A stretch of 10,911 nt of DNA, taken from an uncultured bacterium. GTDB lineage: Bacteria > Actinomycetota > Aquicultoria > SKW223. The first letter of the stretch is position 1; each line of letters starts with the position of its first letter. Under the pieces are notes generated by a model. That model searched no databases and had not been told where the DNA came from. It saw only the letters and a program-made list of their open reading frames with translations. The stretch lies in contig CALIRS010000108.1 of the NCBI GenBank assembly GCA_938042205.1, positions 1-10,911 on the forward strand, written 5' to 3'. The position numbers and the translations under genes were made by a program. Below, in pieces: positions 1 to 4,959 of this stretch.

Positions 1-116
1 CCAACCAGCTTGAGAAGTTTAGCTACAGTAGGGTTTATATGATCTGTATACCACATAATAGCTTGTCGGTGATCAAGCGACAAAGCTTCATCGATTGAAA
101 AAATATCTTTTTTCAT
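1..116 (-). CDS. N-terminal fragment of a probable class III PLP aminotransferase, cut by the window edge
   Basis: The first 38 codons of a minus-strand gene are visible, and the rest lies beyond the left edge. The ATG (116-114) follows a good ribosome binding site, CAGGAG at 130-125, with an 8-nt spacer, so the start is well supported. The peptide begins MKKDIFSIDEALSLDHRQ and continues with a WYTDHINPTVAKLL stretch. From memory, this resembles the N-terminal arm of a branch of class III (acetylornithine/putrescine-type) PLP aminotransferases, where an HR...Y..Y(V/I)NP..A.LL pattern precedes the first conserved domain. The PLP lysine and all catalytic motifs lie outside the window, so the function is a family-level inference. 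The gene sits 27 nt below the remnant stop of the decayed CBS-ACT gene and probably belonged to the same transcript. Confidence 0.5.
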   Translation of the reverse strand, partial: MKKDIFSIDEALSLDHRQAIMWYTDHINPTVAKLLKLV

Positions 117-143
117 CGCAAAAACTCCTGACAAAAGATTAGA

Positions 144-673
144 TTAAAATACATCATAATGCACTACCTAAAAATCTTCTTTTTGAAGAGTTTCAACTAA
201 CATCGCAATTTTTTCAGTGCTAACTCACACTATCACTTCACCTGCTCTTTCATATCATCCACGAAAAGTGGCCTGTCTTCTAATTTAATTGTAAATTTGG
301 TACTTCTTTCACCAAATCCCATAATTTCAATAAAGGCTTTGAAGATGTCAGATTCGGAATGATACTGTAAAGTCTTTTTTTATCAGTTACTGGATTCGTT
401 CCTATAGCTTTTCTCTCATCAAAATAACTACCTTTCTCTGTGACTTATCCGCTTCAATAATAACTAAGCTTTCCATCATTGCGTCATTTATCTTTATTTT
501 CAAAAGCAGGTGGTTCATTTCGAGACTTTGAGAATGGTGGTTGAAGAAAGAGAAGATTTTATGAGGTCACTTTCAATCACAATTCCTACCAAATCCTCTT
601 CCTCGTCTATAACAGGTAATCTTCTTATATGGTGTCCTCTAATCACCATCATCGCCTCATTTAAAAATTTTTT
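144..673 (-). pseudogene. Decayed CBS-CBS-ACT domain protein (AcuB-like)
   Basis: Joining minus-strand frames reconstructs a CBS-CBS-ACT protein. From 673 down, directly after the rimI stop, one frame reads NEAMMVIRGHHIRRLPVID and then VGIVIESDLIKS, a CBS half, ending at TGA 517-515. A second frame from about 533 reads SLEMNHLLLKIKINDAM and then VVILMREKL, to TAG 404-402. A third reads AIGTNPVTDKKRLYSII. A fourth reads ESDIFKAFIEIMGFGERSTK and LEDRP, the CBS2 end entering ACT, to TGA 235-233. A fifth reads VSTEKIAMLVETLQKEDF, an in-frame TAG (170-168), then VVHYDVF and TAA (146-144). An intact homologue should be about 210 residues. Missing are roughly 20 N-terminal residues and about 25 residues of the ACT core. 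The third-to-fourth junction looks like one lost base before GAATCTGAC near 356. With this many independent lesions, a functional product or a sequencing artefact is very unlikely. Confidence 0.88.
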
Positions 674-1126
674 TCATAAATATAATGTCATGATCAGCGC
701 ATCTTCCCTGGGACTGCTATAGTAACCCATTCTTCTGCCCTCCACCCGAAAATTATGTTTCAGATAAAGGAGCTGGGCGGCAATATTTGACTCTCTTACT
801 TCGAGTGTTAGAAATTTAAGATTTAACTCTTTTGCTTTCTCAATAAGCTTTTTCAGAAGCAGGCTGGCGATTCCTTTGCGTCGTTCTTTTTTAACGACAG
901 CGATGGTGGTAATATGGGCTTCGTCAATTACCCAGTTGATTCCGGCATATCCAATTATTTTCTCATCTTTTTCAGCAACAATATAGTAACGCTGAGGTGA
1001 TATCAGTTCCTGAAAAAACAGCCAGTAGCTCCAGGGTGCGGGAAAAGATGATTCTTCAATCCTCAACACCTCAGAAATATCGGAAATGCTCATTTTTCTA
1101 ATTTTAACTTTTACCTGTGCTCTCAT
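674..1126 (-). CDS. rimI: Ribosomal protein S18-alanine N-acetyltransferase-like GNAT enzyme
   Basis: This GNAT-fold acetyltransferase is predicted to transfer acetyl from acetyl-CoA to a protein N-terminus, classically the alanine of ribosomal protein S18. It has 150 residues, the usual RimI length. The N-terminal IRKMSISDISEVLRIEE matches the family opening. The acetyl-CoA loop ERRKGIASLLL lies at about 81-91, and the RimI signature LEVRESN...A..LLY lies at about 108-121, containing the glutamate and tyrosine expected in the active site. The C-terminus EDALIMTLYL is typical. The conserved Gly-Phe after that tyrosine is Asn-Phe here (HNF, 124-126). The ATG start gives a 23-nt overlap with the end of tsaB and has no strong SD, which suggests translational coupling. 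The next in-frame ATG (residue 12) would remove the first strand. Linkage with tsaB and tsaE is the classic bacterial arrangement and supports the assignment. Confidence 0.9.
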   Translation of the reverse strand: MRAQVKVKIRKMSISDISEVLRIEESSFPAPWSYWLFFQELISPQRYYIVAEKDEKIIGYAGINWVIDEAHITTIAVVKKERRKGIASLLLKKLIEKAKELNLKFLTLEVRESNIAAQLLYLKHNFRVEGRRMGYYSSPREDALIMTLYL

Positions 1127-1862
1127 TTTTTAAATTTTCTTCTGCATATGAAGCTCTAAGATATACGGGAAGTACTTCCCACCACCGAGGGAAGATTCCT
1201 TCCATAAGATTTTTTAAAGCACATTCAAGCAATCCTTCAAAGCGTGGCTTCACTCTCAAACTCTTTCTTCCGAGTTCTATCTCAAAATCGCTTCCAACGA
1301 AGAAGAGAGGAGTTGATTGCTCGTTTAAAATCTTTTTAATCTCGTTAAGCCCCGAAACTGCAGGGTTTTTAAGACATGCCATTTCAAGATGCTTATTTGA
1401 TTTTTCAACTGAATAAATAGCGTAATAATATTCGTTTCTTTTGGCATCGTTTACAATAGCAATTTTTGCCATGCGTAAATCATAATCCTTTTCGCAAATT
1501 TCAAGAAAAATGCTCGCTGCCTGCATCATTAAGCTATCCACGGGAACCAGAGGGACTCCCATCGCATGCGCAAAGGTTCGACCAGCGGTAACACCAACCC
1601 TGACACCAGTGTAACTCCCGGGTCCAACACCAACCGCAATTGCTCGCACATTTTCGATTTTTAGTTTCGAAATTTTCAAGAGGCTATCAAGAGCGTCAAC
1701 GAATTCTTCCTGGTGCGTCCTGGCTGCAACTTTTGAATATCCGAATCTTCTTTCTTCATCTACGGCTACAGCCATCACCAGGAAGTCAGTGCTGGTATCG
1801 AATGCCAGTAACGGTACTAACTCTTCAATTCTTCTTTTATTCCTTTGATTCTTTTTTGCCAT
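1104..1862 (-). CDS. tsaB: tRNA t6A37 biosynthesis protein TsaB
   Basis: TsaB is the inactive ASKHA-fold partner that, with TsaD and TsaE, transfers the threonylcarbamoyl group to A37 of ANN-decoding tRNAs in the cytoplasm. Visible features are LLAFDTST at 18-25, the HQEEF segment at about 50-54, and the diagnostic VGPGSYTGVRVGVTAGR at about 79-95, followed by VPLVPVDSL. The length of 252 is a little above the usual 220-240 because about 17 basic residues precede the normal first strand. The ATG at 1862 has GGAG (1870-1867) 4 nt upstream. No ATG, GTG or TTG occurs between it and LLAFDTST, so this start is the best choice. The first 46 nt overlap the tsaE 3' end in another frame, and the last 23 nt overlap rimI. 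Confidence 0.93.
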   Translation of the reverse strand: MAKKNQRNKRRIEELVPLLAFDTSTDFLVMAVAVDEERRFGYSKVAARTHQEEFVDALDSLLKISKLKIENVRAIAVGVGPGSYTGVRVGVTAGRTFAHAMGVPLVPVDSLMMQAASIFLEICEKDYDLRMAKIAIVNDAKRNEYYYAIYSVEKSNKHLEMACLKNPAVSGLNEIKKILNEQSTPLFFVGSDFEIELGRKSLRVKPRFEGLLECALKNLMEGIFPRWWEVLPVYLRASYAEENLKNESTGKS

Positions 1863-2278
1863 CCTTCTCCAAAAGCATTAATAAAGATGTCTCTCTCACT
1901 TACTCCGGCAAATCTGAAATCTATTTCAAGCCGTTCTTTAGGAAGAATATTCTCAAGCTTTTCGCCCCATTCAATCACACATATCCCCTCTCCGGAAATT
2001 ATTTCATTAATTCCGATATCCAGAAGTTCCCTTAAACTTAAACGATATGCGTCTATATGATTCAACTCATACTTCCCGGGGTAGACATGTACTATGGTAA
2101 AAGTAGGCGATTTGACCTTAAAACTAACTCCTAAAGACCTGGCTACACCTCTCACAAAGGTAGTTTTTCCTGCCCCCAGGTCACCGGTTAGTACTATCAC
2201 ATCGCCGGGAAATAACCTTTTCCCGATTATCTCTCCAAGCCTTATGGTCTCATCCAGCGAACGGCTTTTAATATACAA
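1817..2278 (-). CDS. tsaE: tRNA t6A37 biosynthesis ATPase TsaE
   Basis: TsaE is the small P-loop ATPase that drives turnover of the TsaB-TsaD complex during t6A synthesis. The 153 residues contain Walker A GDLGAGKTT (about 32-40), the family segment KSPTFTIVHVY (about 56-66), a Walker B-like NHIDAYRL (about 73-80), and VIEWGEKL (about 100-107). All are hallmarks of the YjeE/TsaE family. The start is inferred as TTG (2278-2276), which gives MYIKSRSLDET. AAGGA at 2292-2288 lies 9 nt upstream and overlaps the glycosylase stop. An ATG at 2283-2281 is closer to this SD but opens only a 13-codon out-of-frame ORF. The 3' end overlaps tsaB by 46 nt. The spacing of 13 nt from the upstream gene indicates an operon. 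Confidence 0.94.
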   Translation of the reverse strand: MYIKSRSLDETIRLGEIIGKRLFPGDVIVLTGDLGAGKTTFVRGVARSLGVSFKVKSPTFTIVHVYPGKYELNHIDAYRLSLRELLDIGINEIISGEGICVIEWGEKLENILPKERLEIDFRFAGVSERDIFINAFGEGWQKRIKGIKEELKS

Positions 2279-2287
2279 TTCATAGTG

Positions 2288-2292
2288 TCCTT
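2288..2292 (-). promoter_or_regulatory. Ribosome binding site setting the TTG start of tsaE
   Basis: AAGGA on the minus strand lies 9 nt before the TTG (2278) and 4 nt before the competing out-of-frame ATG (2283). Protein homology demands the TTG frame. The ATG would make only a 13-residue peptide, so this site may load ribosomes at a suboptimal pair of starts. Confidence 0.55.
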
Positions 2293-2888
2293 CAAAAAAG
2301 CGTTGGTTGCTCGCTTACCTTTTCTGGTTTTCTATCTTCCAAAAGGAGCTTTTTCATCAATTTGAAATCGCCTTGGAATGAATCGATAAGATTCCCATTT
2401 CTAAGAATCGCTGCCGGATGATATGTCGGTACAACCAGGTAGTTGTTTTTTTCGATGCTTTTGCCTCTGATGCGAGAAATATTCACTGCCTTCCCGAGAA
2501 TTGCACGAGTGGCGAAATTTCCAAGGGCGCAGACAATCACTGGAGAAATTAATTCAAGTTGCTTTTGAAGGTAAGGGTGGCAGGCTTCTATTTCATCAGG
2601 CTCAGGATCTCGATTGTTTGGCGGCCTGCACTTAACCACGTTTGTTATATACACATCTTTTCGAGAAAGACCCAGAACATCATTTATGGTCCTATCAAGC
2701 AACTTACCGGCAGCACCTACAAAGGGCTCTCCCTGCTGGTCTTCATAAAACCCTGGAGCTTCCCCGATAAATAGTAATCTGGCATGGGGGTTGCCAACCC
2801 CGAAAACGACTTGAGTTCTGGCCCTCGAGAGTTTACATTTTACGCAGGTCGAAGCTTCTTTTTCGATTCTTTCAAGTTCTGTCATCAT
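2292..2888 (-). CDS. Type-4 uracil-DNA glycosylase with [4Fe-4S] cluster
   Basis: This family-4 uracil-DNA glycosylase (UDGa type) excises uracil arising from cytosine deamination and so begins base-excision repair. Counting from the ATG at 2888, the cluster cysteines are C15, C18, C87 and C103 in the family's C-x2-C...C-x15-C layout. The active-site motif is GEAPGFYED (about 42-50), followed by GEPFVGAAGKLLD. NVVKCRPPNNRDPEP is characteristic, and the second motif YHPAA lies at about 156-160. The frame is also open to a TTG at 2906, but that adds six residues and lacks a good SD. The tandem ATGs at 2888 and 2885 overlap the fmdB stop, are preceded by CGGGAA, and place the first cysteine where the family has it. 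The protein ends in QPTLF, which resembles a sliding-clamp-binding peptide. Confidence 0.93.
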   Translation of the reverse strand: MMTELERIEKEASTCVKCKLSRARTQVVFGVGNPHARLLFIGEAPGFYEDQQGEPFVGAAGKLLDRTINDVLGLSRKDVYITNVVKCRPPNNRDPEPDEIEACHPYLQKQLELISPVIVCALGNFATRAILGKAVNISRIRGKSIEKNNYLVVPTYHPAAILRNGNLIDSFQGDFKLMKKLLLEDRKPEKVSEQPTLF

Positions 2889-3088
2889 TTCCCGCAACTT
2901 GAACAATCAGCGCTGGGACACCCGGTACATATACTGTTAGAGTCAACGCCCGGCGCGCTGAATTTAGACATCAACTTCTTAACTTCCTTTGAACTACAAT
3001 AAGGGCATGATGCTTTGTGTTCTTTGCCGGTTACCAGCAATTCAAATCTTTTTTTACACTGCATACATGAATACTCAAATAAAGGCAT
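2885..3088 (-). CDS. FmdB-type putative regulatory zinc-ribbon protein
   Basis: This 67-residue protein begins MPLFEYSCMQCKKRFELL, the signature start of the FmdB/CxxC_CxxC_SSSS family. C8 and C11 pair with C28 and C31 (CPYC) to form a zinc ribbon, followed by the usual KKLMSKFS segment. A second cysteine group, C54, C57, C62 and C65, sits at the C-terminus and could bind metal, although similar Cys/Gly-rich tails are common in the family. The name comes from a proposed formamidase regulator; the biochemical role is not established. The gene lies 23 nt below the nitroreductase stop, and its TGA overlaps the glycosylase ATG (ATGA), implying coupled translation. Only a weak GAG-type SD precedes the ATG. 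Confidence 0.88.
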   Translation of the reverse strand: MPLFEYSCMQCKKRFELLVTGKEHKASCPYCSSKEVKKLMSKFSAPGVDSNSICTGCPSADCSSCGK

Positions 3089-3111
3089 GTCTCTACTCTA
3101 ATTTAATATTT

Positions 3112-3633
3112 TTAATAGATTATCTCCACCACTTCTTCGAGTTTTTTTCTCTTTGGTTTTGCAGTAGTTATTTTTGCTGCCTTACCAATCGGGACAATAG
3201 CTACCGGTCTTTCACCTTTCTTTAATTTTAAAACCTCTGAAGCTTTGCTTTCGTCAAAGGCACCAACCCAGCAGGAACCCAGTCCTTTATCAAAAGCTGA
3301 AAGAAGAATAGTCATAGTTACCGCCGCTGTATCTTGAATACAATAAAGGTCTCTCCCTCTTTCACCATAATAAACTGATGATTCATCTTGCTTGGCTATC
3401 ACTACCACCACCCATGGAGCCTGTGCTACAAACCTTTGATTTAAAGCTGCGTTTGCCAGAAGAAATTTTGTGTCCTGATTTCTGATGACAATAAACCGCC
3501 ACGGCTGGACATTGCCCGCCGAAGGAGACTGGATAGCATCATTTAAAATTTCAAGTATCGTTTCTTCCTCCACGTCTTCATTAAGAAAAGCTCTTATGCT
3601 TCTCCGATTATAGACAACTTCCTTAAACTCCAT
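3112..3633 (-). CDS. Nitroreductase-family FMN oxidoreductase
   Basis: This 173-residue flavoprotein of the nitroreductase fold is expected to be a homodimer using FMN and NAD(P)H. The FMN-phosphate motif RRSIR is at 10-14 and SPSAGNVQPWRF at 36-47. The TAAVTMTILLSAFDKGLGSCW segment (about 102-122) carries the second conserved FMN/dimer region, and VAIVPIGKA (143-151) follows. It belongs to the short branch often annotated as nitroreductase or NADH dehydrogenase/NAD(P)H nitroreductase. The physiological substrate cannot be deduced. No SD precedes the ATG. Instead a TATAAT box ends 6 nt upstream, so a leaderless transcript is plausible. It is the first gene of the cluster that continues through fmdB, the glycosylase, tsaE, tsaB and rimI. 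No cysteines suggest an iron-sulphur extension. Confidence 0.9.
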   Translation of the reverse strand: MEFKEVVYNRRSIRAFLNEDVEEETILEILNDAIQSPSAGNVQPWRFIVIRNQDTKFLLANAALNQRFVAQAPWVVVVIAKQDESSVYYGERGRDLYCIQDTAAVTMTILLSAFDKGLGSCWVGAFDESKASEVLKLKKGERPVAIVPIGKAAKITTAKPKRKKLEEVVEIIY

Positions 3634-3639
3634 GTAAAG

Positions 3640-3670
3640 ATTATACAGTAAACAGGCTGATTTTGGTTAA
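3640..3670 (-). promoter_or_regulatory. Candidate promoter of the nitroreductase-rimI cluster (leaderless)
   Basis: A perfect -10 hexamer TATAAT (3645-3640) lies on the minus strand. A weak -35 match, TTAACC (3670-3665), is 19 nt further up, which is longer than ideal. Transcription starting the usual 6-7 nt below the -10 box would begin at or next to the nitroreductase ATG (3633), which has no SD. The -35 region overlaps a short palindrome at 3664-3680. Confidence 0.5.
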
Positions 3671-3680
3671 CTTATAACCA
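3664..3680. repeat. Short inverted repeat, possible operator
   Basis: TGGTTA (3664-3669) and TAACCA (3675-3680) form perfect 6-bp arms around ACTTA. The element overlaps the candidate -35 region of the nitroreductase promoter, a position where a bound repressor could block transcription. It is short and lies in AT-rich DNA, so chance is not excluded. Confidence 0.3.
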
Positions 3681-3773
3681 GATATACATATAAATAATGA
3701 AAAAATATGTTACTGAATGTCCTTTTCGGTAAAGAATTCACTCCTAACATTCTTCTGGATTTTGTTAACGAAT

Positions 3774-3779
3774 TATAAT
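3774..3779 (+). promoter_or_regulatory. -10 box for the plus-strand 120-residue gene
   Basis: A perfect TATAAT at 3774-3779 lies 35 nt before the ATG at 3815 and leaves a leader of about 28 nt that includes the SD. I see no convincing -35 hexamer 16-18 nt upstream; TTGTTA at 3762-3767 is too close to serve. The rest of the 181-nt divergent spacer is AT-rich, and I see no other signal in it. Confidence 0.45.
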
Positions 3780-3814
3780 AGTCTTAAAGAATAGAGTTCT
3801 GAGGGAGGCGTTTC

Positions 3815-4177
3815 ATGGTAGAAAGAAAACCGGATTTCACAGACGAAGATGTCGGTATCCAGGCTTTCCACTTAAGAAGGGGACAAGCAGTCGAAAAAGC
3901 GTTGGCCAAGATAAGGCAGGGGCTTGGTAATAATTTTTATAAGATAAGCAAAGACGAACTTGATACCCTTGAATGGTTTTTAGGAGAAATCTGGTCAGGG
4001 GTAGGTTTTTATGAATGGGAAAATCTAAGGTTCAGCCTTCTCAAATATGAAGACATTGAAAAACTGATAGAAATTGCCAAGGAAGTGATAGCTCGAAAGA
4101 AGCTGGGCATTCATGCACTCTCAGAAGGGATTGAACTAATCAGAGAAGCAGCTAAATCCGCTGGTCTTCAATCGTGA
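3815..4177 (+). CDS. Hypothetical helical protein, 120 residues
   Basis: I do not recognise this family. The gene is real on translation signals: ATG at 3815 follows GAGGGAGG (3801-3808) with a 6-nt spacer, and a TATAAT box lies upstream. The protein is soluble, with no signal peptide or membrane segment. It appears mostly alpha-helical with mixed charge. Three tryptophans (W54, W60, W68) cluster in WFLGEIWSGVGFYEWEN, and the C-terminal half (about 74-116) looks like two amphipathic helices. There are no cysteines and no obvious catalytic motif. It is the only plus-strand gene in the window. It is divergent from the nitroreductase cluster and convergent with the ATPase operon, so it is transcribed alone. 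A small regulator or stress protein is possible but not shown. Confidence 0.8.
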   Translation: MVERKPDFTDEDVGIQAFHLRRGQAVEKALAKIRQGLGNNFYKISKDELDTLEWFLGEIWSGVGFYEWENLRFSLLKYEDIEKLIEIAKEVIARKKLGIHALSEGIELIREAAKSAGLQS

Positions 4178-4251
4178 TCGACCTCATTTTCAAATAAAGA
4201 TTTGATCATTATCCTGCATTTTTGCTACACTACCATCTCAGTGCTTCACTG
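4178..4251. other. Convergent spacer with two small hairpins
   Basis: This 74-nt spacer separates the stop of the plus-strand hypothetical gene from the stop of atpD. Just past the atpD TAG, minus-strand RNA could form CAGTG-AAG-CACTG (4251-4239), a 5-bp stem with a 3-nt loop but no following U tract. A second perfect 16-nt palindrome-like element, TCAAAT-AAAG-ATTTGA (4190-4205), could fold on either strand. Either could contribute to 3'-end formation, but neither is a standard intrinsic terminator. Confidence 0.25.
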
Positions 4252-4923
4252 CTATATTGCAACTATCTCCTCTGAAGGCTTCACAGTACGTTCTTTCTTG
4301 CGCGACTCTAGTGCTTTCTTTACTTTCTTAAGTCTAAAAAGATCTTCGCGAGCTCGTTCATCAAGCGCCATTTGAATGAATTTTACCTGTTCCTTCAGGC
4401 GCGGAATAACTATGTAATCCAGCGCATTAACCCGTCGTCTGGTCTTTTGAATTTCGAGGCCAAGCCTTTTAAGCTTGGTTTCCACCGAAGCTACTTCCAC
4501 AATAATATCAATCTCTCTCTCAAATCTCTCAGCCACTTCATCAATCCTCGAAGAAACACCAAGTATGGAGTAGCCCCTTCCGGTAACCGGCCTTCGGATG
4601 CTCGTCTTTCTGATTTCAGGAACAGGAACGCCCATGATATAAGTTCCAGAAATTTCAATAAAGGGTGCTGGAGTGGTAGCGAGGGCTGCTGATCTTAAAG
4701 CCACAGTTCCATCAACAGCCCTTGCTACTGCCAGTGAGTAGCTTGCCTGACGTGCTACTTTCTGGAGTTCCTCAGATGTCTGGAGTGCGATATCCATAAT
4801 TGACATAAACTCTAACAGAAGGGCGTCTCTCTTTTTTTTCAAAAGTTCGCAACCCTGGTCAGCAAGTTCAATCTGCTTTCTTTTTTGCAAAAGCTCCATA
4901 CGCGTGGTATGGATTTCTTCCAT
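4252..4923 (-). CDS. atpD: V/A-type ATPase subunit D (central rotor shaft)
   Basis: Subunit D forms the central axle inside the A3B3 head and transmits torque between ATP chemistry and the membrane ring. The 223 residues begin with the family opening (ME)EIHTTRMELLQKRKQIELADQG and form a long N-terminal helix, then a middle segment and a second long helix. The latter carries the signature RRVNALDYIVIPRL (about 161-174). Both helices have coiled-coil-like heptads. The C-terminal tail is basic and then acidic. A good SD, AGAGGTGG, lies a few bases before the ATG (4923). It is the last gene of the operon, 36 nt after atpB, and is followed by the convergent spacer. Confidence 0.95.
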   Translation of the reverse strand: MEEIHTTRMELLQKRKQIELADQGCELLKKKRDALLLEFMSIMDIALQTSEELQKVARQASYSLAVARAVDGTVALRSAALATTPAPFIEISGTYIMGVPVPEIRKTSIRRPVTGRGYSILGVSSRIDEVAERFEREIDIIVEVASVETKLKRLGLEIQKTRRRVNALDYIVIPRLKEQVKFIQMALDERAREDLFRLKKVKKALESRKKERTVKPSEEIVAI

Positions 4924-4959
4924 CTATTCCACCTCTTATGTTACAGATTTAAAGGTGTC

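Noticed and set aside
510..722. 70-codon plus-strand open frame with ATG
   Set aside because: It is antisense to the CBS remnant and the rimI end, has no SD, and has a low-complexity Ser/Ile composition. The minus strand has clear homology.
2889..2906. TTG start for the glycosylase
   Set aside because: It has no good SD and adds six residues outside the family length. The tandem ATGs at the fmdB stop fit better.
4190..4251. Intrinsic terminator(s) in the convergent spacer
   Set aside because: The stems are only 5-6 bp and neither is followed by a proper U tract in the right orientation, so they are recorded only as weak hairpins.
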